Source: Mesorhizobium neociceri (lineage in GTDB: Bacteria > Pseudomonadota > Alphaproteobacteria > Rhizobiales > Rhizobiaceae). From it: a stretch of DNA of 64,000 nt. A model generated the notes under the pieces. The model saw only the letters and a program-made list of their open reading frames with translations. It made no database searches and had not been told where the DNA came from. The position numbers and the translations under genes are program-made. The first letter of the stretch is position 1. The number at the start of each line of letters is the position of its first letter. The DNA lies in contig NZ_JACDTY010000024.1 in the NCBI RefSeq assembly GCF_013520985.1, positions 22,762-86,761 on the forward strand. Direction: 5' to 3'. Shown piece after piece: positions 27,731 to 38,116 of the stretch.

Positions 27731-29140
27731 TCAGAGCCGGTACGCCTTCTTGGCAAGCGTGTAGGCAAGCTCCCGCGCCAGTTCACGCGCCTCGTCTTCG
27801 CGTAGCCGGTGCTCGGCGACGAGGCGGGCGAGAAAGGCACAGTCGACCCGCCGCGCCACATCGTGGCGGGCCGGTATCGATGGAAAGGCGCGGGTGTCGT
27901 CATTGAAGCCGACGGTGTTGTAGAAGCCGGCGGTCTCGGTGGTCATCTCGCGGAAGCGGCGCATGCCTTCCGGGCTGTCGTGGAACCACCAGGCCGGCCC
28001 GAGCTTCAGCGCCGGATAGACGCCGGCAAGCGGCGCCAGTTCGCGCGCGTAGCTGGTCTCGTCGAGCGTGAACAGGATGACGGTCAGGTCGCGCTCCAGC
28101 CCGACACAGTCGAGCAAGGGTTTGAGCGCCGCCGCATAGTCGGTGCGGGTCGGGATATCGAAGCCCTTGTCGCGGCCGAACTTCTGGAAAATTTCAGGCG
28201 AATGGTTGCGCCATGAGCCGGGATGGATCTGCATCACCAGACCGTCATCGCGGCTCATCTTGGCCATTTCGGTCAGCATCTGGGCGCGAAACAGTTTGCG
28301 CTCACGCTCGTCGTCGGAGCCGCGGCGGATGCGGTTGAACAGCTCTTCTGCCGCCGCGTCGGAAAGATTGGCGGTCTCGGCCGTCGGATGGCCGTGGTCG
28401 GACGAGGTTGCTCCGAAGCTTTTGAAGAAAGCGCGGCGCTGGCGGTGCGCGTCGAGATAGCCGGCCCATGTGCCGGTGTCGCAGCCGCTGATCTCGCCGA
28501 GACGATCGAGATTGGCCAAGAATCCTTCGAAGTCGGGATCGACGACGGCATCCGGCCGATAGGCGGTGACCACACGGCCCTGCCAGCCGCTGTCGCGGAT
28601 CGTCTTGTGCCACTGGAGATCGTCGAGCGCGCCCTCGGTCGTCGCGATGACCTCGATGTTGAAGCGCTCGAACAGCGCCCGTGGGCGATAATCGTCGCGC
28701 TGCAACAGCGTCGCGATGGTGTCGTAGTGGCGGTCGGCGGTTGTGGCGTTGAGCGGCTCGTCGATGCCGAACAGATGCTCGAGCACATGGTCGAGCCACA
28801 GCCGCGTCGGCGTGCCGCGGAAGAGGTAATAGTGCTCGGCAAAGCGCCGCCAGATCGCTCTGGGGTCGGTCTCGACCGGCGAGCCGTCCAGGGTCGACAC
28901 GCCGAGATCCTCCAGCCGGACGCCCTGGCTGAACAGCATGCGGAAAATGTAGTGGTCGGGCACGACCAGCAATTGCGCCGGATCAGGAAACGGCTCGTTG
29001 AGCGCATACCAGCGCGGATCGGTGTGACCGTGCGGGCTGACGATGGGCAAATCCTTGACCCCGGCATAGAGATCGCGCGCGATCGAAAGCGCGCCCCCTT
29101 CGGCGGCAAAAAGCAGATCCGGATCGGTCAATCCTGCCAC
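27731..29140 (-). CDS. uxaC: Glucuronate/galacturonate isomerase
   Basis: 469 residues from GTG 29140, which has GGGAGGAA 4 bases upstream; the frame extends further but this gives the family length (about 470). UxaC signatures: PIVSPHGHTDPRWYALNEPF with metal-binding His residues, QIHPGSWRNHSP, and HDSPEGMRRFREMTTETAGF near the C-terminus. It isomerises glucuronate to fructuronate and galacturonate to tagaturonate. First gene of the minus-strand operon, divergent from uxuB. Confidence 0.96.
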   Translation of the reverse strand: MAGLTDPDLLFAAEGGALSIARDLYAGVKDLPIVSPHGHTDPRWYALNEPFPDPAQLLVVPDHYIFRMLFSQGVRLEDLGVSTLDGSPVETDPRAIWRRFAEHYYLFRGTPTRLWLDHVLEHLFGIDEPLNATTADRHYDTIATLLQRDDYRPRALFERFNIEVIATTEGALDDLQWHKTIRDSGWQGRVVTAYRPDAVVDPDFEGFLANLDRLGEISGCDTGTWAGYLDAHRQRRAFFKSFGATSSDHGHPTAETANLSDAAAEELFNRIRRGSDDERERKLFRAQMLTEMAKMSRDDGLVMQIHPGSWRNHSPEIFQKFGRDKGFDIPTRTDYAAALKPLLDCVGLERDLTVILFTLDETSYARELAPLAGVYPALKLGPAWWFHDSPEGMRRFREMTTETAGFYNTVGFNDDTRAFPSIPARHDVARRVDCAFLARLVAEHRLREDEARELARELAYTLAKKAYRL

Positions 29141-29191
29141 GTCGTTCCTCCCAAGGGCGATATCGGTAGAATTGGAAAGAAGTAATGTCAA

Positions 29192-29216
29192 CATACAAAA
29201 ATTGGATTGTTGTATG
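29192..29216. promoter_or_regulatory. Candidate uronate-regulator operator
   Basis: A perfect inverted repeat CATACAA (29192-29198) with an 11-base spacer and TTGTATG (29210-29216) lies 52 bases before the uxaC start and 110 bases before the uxuB start. Its place in the only divergent promoter region of the locus makes it the best candidate site for the GntR-type regulator in the operon. The block is AT-rich and would overlap promoters in both directions. Confidence 0.55.
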
Positions 29217-29325
29217 ATGACTTTTAGCCGACACCGGGTCATTGTGCGGCGGAAGAGCGGATGTTACGCCGCTAGCCTCCGGACCGAAGCCGAGCCCAAC
29301 AAGCCAAGCCCGACAAAGCCAAATC

Positions 29326-30834
29326 ATGACAAGCAGACGCCTTTCGAACGACACGGTGCAATCCTTGCCAGCCTCGGTTGCGGTCCCGGCCTATGACCGC
29401 GTCGCGATCGCTCCAGGCATCGTCCATCTCGGCGTCGGTGCCTTCCACCGCGCCCATCAGGCAGCCTATGTCGATGACTGCCTGGCGGCCGGCGAGACCG
29501 GCTGGGGCATCATCGGCGTCTCCTTGCGCAGCCCAGACACGCGCGATGCGCTGACGCCACAGGATGGGCTCTACACGCTGGCCGTGCGCGGCAGCGATGG
29601 TGAAGCGCTTCACATCATTGGCTCTATCCAGTCGATGCTGGTGGCGCCAGAAGACCCCGGCGCGGTGCTGGCCGCTCTGACCGATCCGCGCACCCGCATC
29701 GTCACCCTGACCATCACAGAAAAGGCCTATCTCAGGGCCGCCGACGGCAGCCTCGACGCGGCCCATCCCGATATCGTCCACGATCTCGCCAATCCCGGCT
29801 CGCCGAAGACCGCGCATGGATACCTGGCCGAGTCGCTGGCGCGACGCCGCGCCGCCGGCACGCCGCCCTTCACCGTGCTCTGCTGCGACAACCTGCCGGC
29901 CAACGGCGCCACGCTGCACCGGCTGCTGATCGGTTTTGCCAAATTGCGCGACGCCCACCCTGCCGCTTCAGGCGATGCCCCACTCGCCGGACATATCGCC
30001 GACGAGGTGGCTTTTCCCTCGAGCATGGTCGACCGCATCGTCCCGGCGACCACCGATGCCGACCGGGCGCGCATCGCGGTCGAGCTCGGCGTCGAGGACG
30101 CCTGGCCGGTGATGACCGAACCGTTCCGGCAATGGGTGATCGAAGACACGTTCCCGGCCGGCCGCCCGGCCTGGGAAAAGTTCGGCGTCACCATGGTCGA
30201 GGATGTCAGGCCCTTCGAGGACATGAAGCTTCGGCTGCTCAACGGCGCCCATTCGGGTATCGCCTATCTCGGCCTGCTCAGCGGCCACGCCACCGTCGAC
30301 CGCTCCTTCGCGGACCCTGCGATCCGTGAATTCGTCGACCGGCTCTGGGCCGAGGCAATTCCGACCTTGCCTGGGGATGCCGGGCTCGACACGTCAGCCT
30401 ATACGGCCGAACTTGCGGAGCGTTTCTCCAACACCGCACTCGCCCACCGCACCGCGCAAATCGCCAATGACGGCAGCCAGAAACTGCCGCAACGCATTGT
30501 CGCTTCCGCCATCGAGCGCATCCAGGCCGGCCTGGTCCCGGAGCATCTGACGCTGGTGATCGCCGCCTGGATCGCGGCCTGCGAGGCACGCGGCAAGGAC
30601 TTGCCGGAAGCCCACTTCACCGATCCGCTCGACGCCGCGCTGGCCGCGCTCGGCGAGCAGCCGATGCTGGAACGGGTGGCGGCTGTGTTCGATCTCGCCG
30701 GCTTCGCCAGCGGCAGGCCCGAGCGCCAGACGCTGATCGAACTGGTCGCCGCCCATCGTGTCCATATCCGGCAAGGCGGCATCGCGCTTGCGCTCTCAGC
30801 ACTCGGCATACCGAAAAAGACCAAGTTAAGCTGA
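29326..30834 (+). CDS. uxuB: D-mannonate oxidoreductase / fructuronate reductase (mannitol dehydrogenase family)
   Basis: 502 residues from ATG 29326; no strong ribosome site is seen. Polyol-dehydrogenase signatures: IVHLGVGAFHRAHQA at the NAD-binding N-terminus, FPSSMVDRIVPATT, and the catalytic KLRLLNGAHSGIAYLG with Lys, Asn and His. It reduces fructuronate, the UxaC product, to mannonate; mannitol or tagaturonate activity is the alternative. Divergent from uxaC with a shared regulatory region. The following step, uxuA, is not in this window. Confidence 0.9.
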   Translation: MTSRRLSNDTVQSLPASVAVPAYDRVAIAPGIVHLGVGAFHRAHQAAYVDDCLAAGETGWGIIGVSLRSPDTRDALTPQDGLYTLAVRGSDGEALHIIGSIQSMLVAPEDPGAVLAALTDPRTRIVTLTITEKAYLRAADGSLDAAHPDIVHDLANPGSPKTAHGYLAESLARRRAAGTPPFTVLCCDNLPANGATLHRLLIGFAKLRDAHPAASGDAPLAGHIADEVAFPSSMVDRIVPATTDADRARIAVELGVEDAWPVMTEPFRQWVIEDTFPAGRPAWEKFGVTMVEDVRPFEDMKLRLLNGAHSGIAYLGLLSGHATVDRSFADPAIREFVDRLWAEAIPTLPGDAGLDTSAYTAELAERFSNTALAHRTAQIANDGSQKLPQRIVASAIERIQAGLVPEHLTLVIAAWIAACEARGKDLPEAHFTDPLDAALAALGEQPMLERVAAVFDLAGFASGRPERQTLIELVAAHRVHIRQGGIALALSALGIPKKTKLS

Positions 30835-30857
30835 CGCCGGTTCCGGCCGCTTCAGGT

Positions 30858-31838
30858 CTACTGTCCTGCCGGATCATCCAGCACTTGCCGCGACGAATAC
30901 GGCATGCCTTTTGAGTTCCAGAACAGCCGCACAGCCTTGCCGACCAGGTTTTCAGCGGGAACGAAGCCGACACTGAGCCGGCTGTCGGAGGAATTGTCCC
31001 TGTTGTCGCCCAGCACGAAATAGTGGCCTTCGGGCACCTCGAACACGCGCGTATTGTCGGTTACTGAATTGTCCGTAAGACTGATAACGGAATAGGAGAC
31101 GCCATTGGGGAGGGTTTCCCGTTGCAGTCTGGCGCCTTGGGGAGAGTCCTCGGAGGTGTACGGACCAGCATCCTCGAGCTTGATCGCCACACCGTTGATG
31201 CGGAGGCCCCCGTCGACCATCTGGATTTTTTCGCCCGGTAGGCCAACGACCCGCTTGACGTAGTCAATGCTGGGATCGGGCGGGAACCTGAACACCACAA
31301 TGTCCCCGCGCTTGGGTTCGGCGCCGAGTATCCGACCGTCGAAGGTCGCCAGTCCGAAAGGCTCGCTATAGCGGCTGTAGCCATAGGCGAACTTGGAGGC
31401 AAAGAGATAATCGCCGTCCACCAGCGTCGGCACCATGCTGCCGGACGGCATGGAAAAGGACTGGAACAGGAATGTTCGAGTGACGAGCGCAGCCACCACC
31501 GAGGCGTAAAACACCAGCACGAACACCGAAACCCCGCGCGCGTACCATTTGTCCGGCTTGAACCGGCCTGCGAAAGGGAGAACGATCGCTATCCATACGA
31601 TCATCAGGCCGTAGCCTGAGTAGATGCCTACCGCCGAAAGATCCATGCCCGGTATCACCGGAAACCCGGTGTAGCAGACCGCGATGCTGGCGGCGGTGAT
31701 GACCAGTAGGCTGATCAAGGCCAGCCTACCGGCGCCGATCCACAGGAAGCCGGCGAACGGCCCGCCAAAGGCCGCTATCAGCGCTGTCGTCCACAGGGAT
31801 CGCGAGGCCGTTTCCGGTGGCGCTGCTTGTTCCGTCAT
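30858..31838 (-). CDS. lepB: Signal peptidase I
   Basis: 326 residues. The N-terminal 130 residues hold about four hydrophobic segments, more than the usual two. The catalytic part has box B FSMPSGSMVPTL with the nucleophile Ser, box D GDIVVFRFPPDPSIDYVKRVVGLPGE with the general-base Lys, and box E GHYFVLGDNRDNSSDSR. It removes signal peptides at the periplasmic face of the inner membrane. Rhizobial genomes often carry more than one lepB-like gene, so this may be a second copy. Convergent with uxuB. Confidence 0.94.
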   Translation of the reverse strand: MTEQAAPPETASRSLWTTALIAAFGGPFAGFLWIGAGRLALISLLVITAASIAVCYTGFPVIPGMDLSAVGIYSGYGLMIVWIAIVLPFAGRFKPDKWYARGVSVFVLVFYASVVAALVTRTFLFQSFSMPSGSMVPTLVDGDYLFASKFAYGYSRYSEPFGLATFDGRILGAEPKRGDIVVFRFPPDPSIDYVKRVVGLPGEKIQMVDGGLRINGVAIKLEDAGPYTSEDSPQGARLQRETLPNGVSYSVISLTDNSVTDNTRVFEVPEGHYFVLGDNRDNSSDSRLSVGFVPAENLVGKAVRLFWNSKGMPYSSRQVLDDPAGQ

Positions 31839-31987
31839 CGGCTACCCCTCAATGCTAGGTAGCCGGACTGTCACCCAAACAGAAAACCTCGGCAAGTCCC
31901 GACCCGACTGTACCGCCACAGCCAAATCGCGGTTCCGTCGGAGCCATCGCCTATTACCAACTCGTCTTGCTTTGCTTGACGACCGGT

Positions 31988-32104
31988 ATGCCGTTGCCTG
32001 ACCTGAAGCTGGCCACCCTCCTGTTCGTGCTGGTCATGCTAGCTCTGCCAGCGCTGAAATCCCGCCACGGCCCTGCGCCCGTGCGCGAAACGATCCGGGG
32101 ATGA
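31988..32104 (+). CDS. Possible small hydrophobic peptide
   Basis: A 38-codon frame starts MPLPDLKLATLLFVLVML and has one hydrophobic helix and a basic tail. No clear ribosome site is seen and the family is unknown. It sits in the 323-base gap between lepB and atpC (31839-32161), which otherwise holds only the atp terminator. It may be chance. Confidence 0.2.
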   Translation: MPLPDLKLATLLFVLVMLALPALKSRHGPAPVRETIRG

Positions 32105-32114
32105 CGGCCGCAAC

Positions 32115-32140
32115 AAAAAAGCCGGGCTGAACCCGGCTTT
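32115..32140 (-). terminator. Terminator of the atp operon
   Basis: On the minus strand AAAGCCGGG-N5-CCCGGCTTT forms a 9-bp stem (32118-32126 with 32132-32140) followed by six T (complement of 32115-32120), 22 bases beyond the atpC stop. Confidence 0.88.
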
Positions 32141-32161
32141 ATCTTCAAGTCGTTCTGCGGC

Positions 32162-32569
32162 TTACGCCGCCATCAGCGCGCTTTCGAGCGTGGTGAGCTG
32201 GGCGAGGAACTGCTCGGCCTTGCTGCGGGACTGGTCGTCCTTGGCATCGGCGGCATCTTCCTTGGCGTCCTGGATGCGGCGGGCGAGGTCGGCGCGGTCG
32301 ATGTCGCCGACGGCAACCGCCGATTCGGCCAGCAGCGTGCAGCCGGCTGGAACGATATCGGCAAAGCCGCCGAACACCACGTACCGCTCTTCCTTGCCAC
32401 CGGCGGTCTTCACCGTAACGACGCCCGGCTTGATCGTGGTCATGACCGGCGCGTGATGCGCCATCACGGTCATCTCACCTTCGGCGCCCGGAATAACGAC
32501 GGATTCGACCTGCTCGGAAACCAGGAGGCGTTCCGGCGAGACCAGTTCGAATTGGAAAGCTTCAGCCAT
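32162..32569 (-). CDS. atpC: ATP synthase F1 epsilon subunit
   Basis: 135 residues. The N-terminal beta domain has FELVSPERLLVSEQVESVVI and PGAEGEMTVMAHHAP, conserved in epsilon. The C-terminal helical hairpin is the inhibitory part. It links the F1 head to the rotor with gamma. Last gene of atpHAGDC, after a repeat-bearing 108-base gap from atpD. Confidence 0.97.
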   Translation of the reverse strand: MAEAFQFELVSPERLLVSEQVESVVIPGAEGEMTVMAHHAPVMTTIKPGVVTVKTAGGKEERYVVFGGFADIVPAGCTLLAESAVAVGDIDRADLARRIQDAKEDAADAKDDQSRSKAEQFLAQLTTLESALMAA

Positions 32570-32576
32570 GTCAATT

Positions 32577-32670
32577 TAGTGAGTAGGGAATAGTGAGTAG
32601 GGAGTGGGGGAGGACAACGGTCCTGATCACCCGGCTGCTATTCACTACTGACTACTGACTACTCCCTATT
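32577..32670. repeat. Tandem and inverted repeats in the atpD-atpC gap
   Basis: TAGTGAGTAGGGA occurs twice (32577-32589 and 32591-32603). On the other side ACTACTG occurs twice in tandem (32644-32657), followed by ACTACTCCCTATT. The two arms are roughly complementary, so the transcript between atpD and atpC could form a long imperfect hairpin. Such GAGTAG/CTACTC repeats look like a dispersed intergenic family. Confidence 0.6.
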
Positions 32671-32677
32671 GCCTTGA

Positions 32678-34258
<1,581 letters not shown>

Positions 34259-34328
34259 CGTCTTTACCCTTTTCGTCCTTTGTTTCTCACGCTCCACCAG
34301 AAGGTCGATGACCTCCTGGCGGCCGCGC

Positions 34329-35213
34329 CTAGAGCGCCTCGGCGCCCGAAATGATTTCGATCAGTTCCTTGGTGATCTGCGCCTGCCGCTGGCGGTTGTA
34401 GGTGATCGACAGCTTGTTGATCATGTCGCCGGCATTGCGCGTCGCATTGTCCATAGCGCTCATCTTGGCGCCCATCTCGCCGGCTGCGTTTTCGAGCAGC
34501 GCGCGGAAGACCTGGACCGAGATGTTGCGTGGAATGAGGTCGGTCAGGATTTCGCCCGGCTCCGGCTCGTATTCGTAGACGGCGTTGCCGCCGGCGGTCG
34601 CCTCGGCCGGGGCGGAAGCGATGCCGGCCGGGATGATCTGCTGTGCCGTCGGGATCTGGCTGATCACCGACTTGAACTGCGAATAGAACAGCGTGCAGAT
34701 GTCGAAGCCACCCTCGTTGAAGAGGTGGATGACCTTGCGGGCAATGGCGTCGGCATTGACGAAGCCGAGCGTCTTGACCTCGCGCAGATCGACGCGTTCG
34801 AGGATCATCGAAGCATAGTCGCGGCGCAGGATGTCGAAACCCTTCTTGCCGACGCAGATGATCTTGACCTGCTTTCCGTCGGCCAAAAGCCGGCGGATAT
34901 GGTCGCGGGCGAGACGCGCGATCTGCGAATTGAAGCCGCCGCACAGGCCGCGCTCGGCGGTGCAGACGACGAGCAGATGCACGTCGTCCTTGCCGGTGCC
35001 GGTCATCAGCGCCGGGGCATCGCCGCCGCCGCCGATCGCCTGGGTGATGTTGGCGAGCACCGAACCCATGCGCTCCGAATACGGGCGCGCGGCTTCCGCA
35101 GCTTCCTGCGCGCGGCGCAGCTTCGCCGCGGCGACCATCTGCATCGCCTTGGTGATCTTCTGCGTCGCCTTGACCGAGGCGATACGGTTACGAAGGTCTT
35201 TTAACGAAGGCAT
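34329..35213 (-). CDS. atpG: ATP synthase F1 gamma subunit
   Basis: 294 residues, normal length. It starts MPSLKDLRNRIASVKATQKI and ends AQITKELIEIISGAEAL, the conserved terminal helices forming the rotor shaft. The middle part includes TAERGLCGGFNSQIAR. It transmits rotation from F0 to the alpha/beta hexamer. Third gene of atpHAGDC. Confidence 0.98.
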   Translation of the reverse strand: MPSLKDLRNRIASVKATQKITKAMQMVAAAKLRRAQEAAEAARPYSERMGSVLANITQAIGGGGDAPALMTGTGKDDVHLLVVCTAERGLCGGFNSQIARLARDHIRRLLADGKQVKIICVGKKGFDILRRDYASMILERVDLREVKTLGFVNADAIARKVIHLFNEGGFDICTLFYSQFKSVISQIPTAQQIIPAGIASAPAEATAGGNAVYEYEPEPGEILTDLIPRNISVQVFRALLENAAGEMGAKMSAMDNATRNAGDMINKLSITYNRQRQAQITKELIEIISGAEAL

Positions 35214-35244
35214 GCTTCAAACCTGATCCCGTGCGTCCGGCTTC

Positions 35245-36774
35245 TCAAGCAAAGGTCTTGGCGAAGGCGTCGATCTCGGCCTTCAGCTTGGCGCGCAGGT
35301 CGTCCGACAGCGCCTTTTCCTTGCGGATGCCGTCCAGCACGTCCTTGCCGGCCGAACGCATGTGGTTGAGCAGACCATGCTCGAACTTGCCGACCTGGTT
35401 GATCGCCAGCTTGTCGAGGTAGCCGTTGACGCCGGCGAAGATCACCGAAACCTGCTCTTCGACCTTGAGTGGCGAGAACTGCGGCTGCTTGAGAAGTTCG
35501 GTCAGCCGCGAGCCGCGGTTGAGCAGGCGCTGCGTGGCGGCGTCGAGGTCGGAGCCGAACTGAGCGAATGCCGCCATTTCGCGGTACTGCGCGAGCTCGC
35601 CCTTGATCGAGCCTGCAACCTGCTTCATCGCCTTGATCTGCGCCGACGAACCGACGCGCGACACCGACAGGCCGACGTTGACCGCCGGACGGATGCCCTG
35701 GAAGAACAAATTGGTTTCCAGGAAGATCTGGCCGTCGGTGATCGAGATCACGTTGGTCGGGATGTAGGCCGACACGTCGTTGGCCTGCGTCTCGATGATC
35801 GGCAGCGCGGTCAGCGAACCGCCGCCCAGATCGTCGTTGAGCTTGGCGGCGCGCTCGAGCAGGCGCGAGTGCAGGTAGAACACGTCGCCCGGATAGGCTT
35901 CGCGGCCCGGCGGGCGGCGCAGCAGAAGCGACATCTGGCGATAGGCGACGGCCTGCTTCGACAGATCGTCGTAGCTGATCAGCGCGTGCATGCCGTTGTC
36001 GCGGAAATATTCGCCCATGGTGGCGCCGGTGAACGGCGCCAGGAACTGCATCGGCGCCGGATCGGAAGCTGTGGCAGCGACGATGATCGAATATTCAAGC
36101 GCGCCGCGTTCTTCGAGAACCTTGACGAACTGCGCGACGGTCGAGCGCTTCTGGCCGATGGCGACGTAGACGCAGTAGAGCTTTTCCTTCTCCGGTCCGT
36201 TGTCGTGGACCGCTTTCTGGTTGAGCATCGTGTCGAGGATGATGGCGGTCTTGCCGGTCTGGCGATCGCCGATGACCAGCTCGCGCTGGCCGCGGCCGAC
36301 CGGGATCAGCGCGTCGATGGCCTTGAGGCCGGTCGACATCGGCTCGTTCACCGACTTGCGCGGGATGATGCCGGGCGCCTTGACGTCGACGCGCTTGCGT
36401 TCGGTCGCCTTGATCGGGCCCTTGCCGTCGATCGGGTTGCCGAGCGCGTCGACGACGCGGCCGAGCAGGCCCATGCCGACGGGCGCATCAACGATGGCGC
36501 CGGTCCGCTTGACGGTGTCGCCTTCCTTGATGTCGCGGTCGGCGCCGAAGATAACGACGCCGACATTGTCGGCTTCGAGGTTGAGCGCCATGCCGCGGAT
36601 GCCGCCGGGGAATTCGACCATCTCGCCGGCCTGGACATTGTCGAGGCCGTAGACACGGGCGATACCGTCACCGACGGACAGCACCTGTCCAACTTCGGAG
36701 ACCTCGGCCTCCTTGCCGAAATTCTTGATCTGGTCTTTCAGAATTGCGGAAATTTCCGCGGCGCGGATGTCCAT
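35245..36774 (-). CDS. atpA: ATP synthase F1 alpha subunit
   Basis: 509 residues, full length. Motifs: P-loop IGDRQTGKTAIILDT, the DELSEED-equivalent region, and SVSRVGSSAQIKAMKQVAG, the alpha/beta family signature. It binds non-catalytic nucleotide and forms the F1 hexamer with beta. Its ATG overlaps the atpH stop by one base (TGATG). Confidence 0.98.
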   Translation of the reverse strand: MDIRAAEISAILKDQIKNFGKEAEVSEVGQVLSVGDGIARVYGLDNVQAGEMVEFPGGIRGMALNLEADNVGVVIFGADRDIKEGDTVKRTGAIVDAPVGMGLLGRVVDALGNPIDGKGPIKATERKRVDVKAPGIIPRKSVNEPMSTGLKAIDALIPVGRGQRELVIGDRQTGKTAIILDTMLNQKAVHDNGPEKEKLYCVYVAIGQKRSTVAQFVKVLEERGALEYSIIVAATASDPAPMQFLAPFTGATMGEYFRDNGMHALISYDDLSKQAVAYRQMSLLLRRPPGREAYPGDVFYLHSRLLERAAKLNDDLGGGSLTALPIIETQANDVSAYIPTNVISITDGQIFLETNLFFQGIRPAVNVGLSVSRVGSSAQIKAMKQVAGSIKGELAQYREMAAFAQFGSDLDAATQRLLNRGSRLTELLKQPQFSPLKVEEQVSVIFAGVNGYLDKLAINQVGKFEHGLLNHMRSAGKDVLDGIRKEKALSDDLRAKLKAEIDAFAKTFA

Positions 36775-37334
36775 CAGCCGACCTCTTTCAGTGCAAGCTT
36801 GAGCGAATTGAGTTTGGTTTTGAGCGACGTATCGATCTGGCGCGAGCCCATCTTGACGATCAGACCGCCGAGCAGCGACGGATCGACGGTGACGGCGATG
36901 GCCACATCCTTGCCGGCGACGCTTTTCAGCGCGGCCTTGAGTTCTGTCTGCTGGGCCGCCGTCAGTTCATGCGCCGAAGTGACCTCGGCAGCGGTTTCGC
37001 CGCGATGCTCGGCGGCGATCTGGCGAAATGCCTTGATCATGCCGGGTACCGCGAAGAGGCGACGGTTGCGGGCGACGACGCGCAGGAAATTGCCGGTCAG
37101 GCCGGTGATCCCCGCCTTGTCGGCGATCGCCGCGATGGCCTTGGCCTGGTCCTCGCTGGAGAACACCGGGCTGTTGATGAGGCGGGTCAGGTCGGCGCTG
37201 CCATCCAGCATCGCTGCGAAACTGTTGAGGTCGGCCTCGACCTTGACCACCGAATTGGACTGCAGTGCGAGTTCGAACAGCGAACCCGCGTAGCGTTCTG
37301 CGACACCTGAGATTGGCGATGACGATTGAGCCAC
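36774..37334 (-). CDS. atpH: ATP synthase F1 delta subunit
   Basis: 186 residues from GTG 37334, where delta homology begins (AQSSSPISGVAERYAGSLFE); the frame is open upstream but that part is not delta-like. The C-terminal VDPSLLGGLIVKMGSRQID is the family signature. It is part of the stator between F1 and the F0 b subunits. First gene of the operon; the 235-base gap behind it (37335-37569) should hold the promoter, though no clear boxes stand out. F0 genes are not in the window. Confidence 0.95.
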   Translation of the reverse strand: MAQSSSPISGVAERYAGSLFELALQSNSVVKVEADLNSFAAMLDGSADLTRLINSPVFSSEDQAKAIAAIADKAGITGLTGNFLRVVARNRRLFAVPGMIKAFRQIAAEHRGETAAEVTSAHELTAAQQTELKAALKSVAGKDVAIAVTVDPSLLGGLIVKMGSRQIDTSLKTKLNSLKLALKEVG

Positions 37335-37569
37335 GGACCGTCTTTTCTCTTGTCTGACAGGCCGCAGATTGTTGGCGCGAGCAAAAACTCTGGCTAAATC
37401 TTTGACCTTACTAAGTTTTTCCAAGCACGAAGACGCGGCTTCCGCTATCCCCGGCCGAAAGTCGATTGCCGTCTAGCACAGGCATTTTAAGACCGCAATG
37501 CGTCGTTCCGCATGCATTTCAGGCACTATTGTCGCATCCGGCCGCAGAGTTCAACCGAAGCCTTTGGAT

Positions 37570-37965
37570 TCAGGGCAGAAAGCCGAAGACGAAGGCGAGC
37601 GGCAGCGCGGCCAGTACCAGCTCGACAACGATCGAAGCCCAGTTGAAAGGCGTGTTGGCGCCGTCCGACATCATCGACAGCAAACGGCCAAAAGCGGTGA
37701 ACAGCCAGGAGAAGCCGAGCGCCATGTAAAGCCATGGCTGGGCGAGAAGGATGCAACACAGGCTGACGCCGAGATAGAAGCCCGACATGCGGCCGCGCCC
37801 TTCGGCGATCGCCGCCGCCTTTTCCGGCCTGACCTGCAGCCGCAGAATCCGGAAGGCCAGCCCCGGCATGAGGAAAAACAAAAGGCCGAGCGCCAAAGTG
37901 ACCACGGCGCTCGACCACGCCAGCCATTCGCCCTGGCTGGTTGGCCACGGAAACGCAAATTCCAT
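37570..37965 (-). CDS. Small integral membrane protein (DUF4345-like)
   Basis: A 131-residue protein with four hydrophobic segments, starting at ATG 37965 with GAGGGG 5 bases upstream. Between the first two segments lies the conserved-looking AIAEGRGRMSGFYLG. The pattern resembles DUF4345 proteins, which have no known function. It sits alone between the atp operon and a racemase-like gene. Confidence 0.75.
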   Translation of the reverse strand: MEFAFPWPTSQGEWLAWSSAVVTLALGLLFFLMPGLAFRILRLQVRPEKAAAIAEGRGRMSGFYLGVSLCCILLAQPWLYMALGFSWLFTAFGRLLSMMSDGANTPFNWASIVVELVLAALPLAFVFGFLP

Positions 37966-38053
37966 CTTATCCCCTCGGTAAATGGCTGTTTGAAATCGCG
38001 GCCATTCTAGCGAAGGAAAGACCGCGCGCCAGATGGCGGTGGGCAGTTTAGGG

Positions 38054-38100
38054 AGCATGATCCCGAAAAGTGGTTTCCGGTTTTCGGAAAAGATCATGCT
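38054..38100. repeat. Rhizobial intergenic palindromic repeat (AGCATGATC type)
   Basis: Outer arms AGCATGATC (38054-38062) and GATCATGCT (38092-38100) pair perfectly; inner arms CCGAAAA (38063-38069) and TTTTCGG (38081-38087) pair too. This matches a dispersed palindromic element I know from many rhizobial intergenic regions. It sits just behind the racemase-like gene and may act as a terminator or mRNA-stabilising hairpin. Confidence 0.75.
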
Positions 38101-38116
38101 CCGAAAAAGAGGCGCA

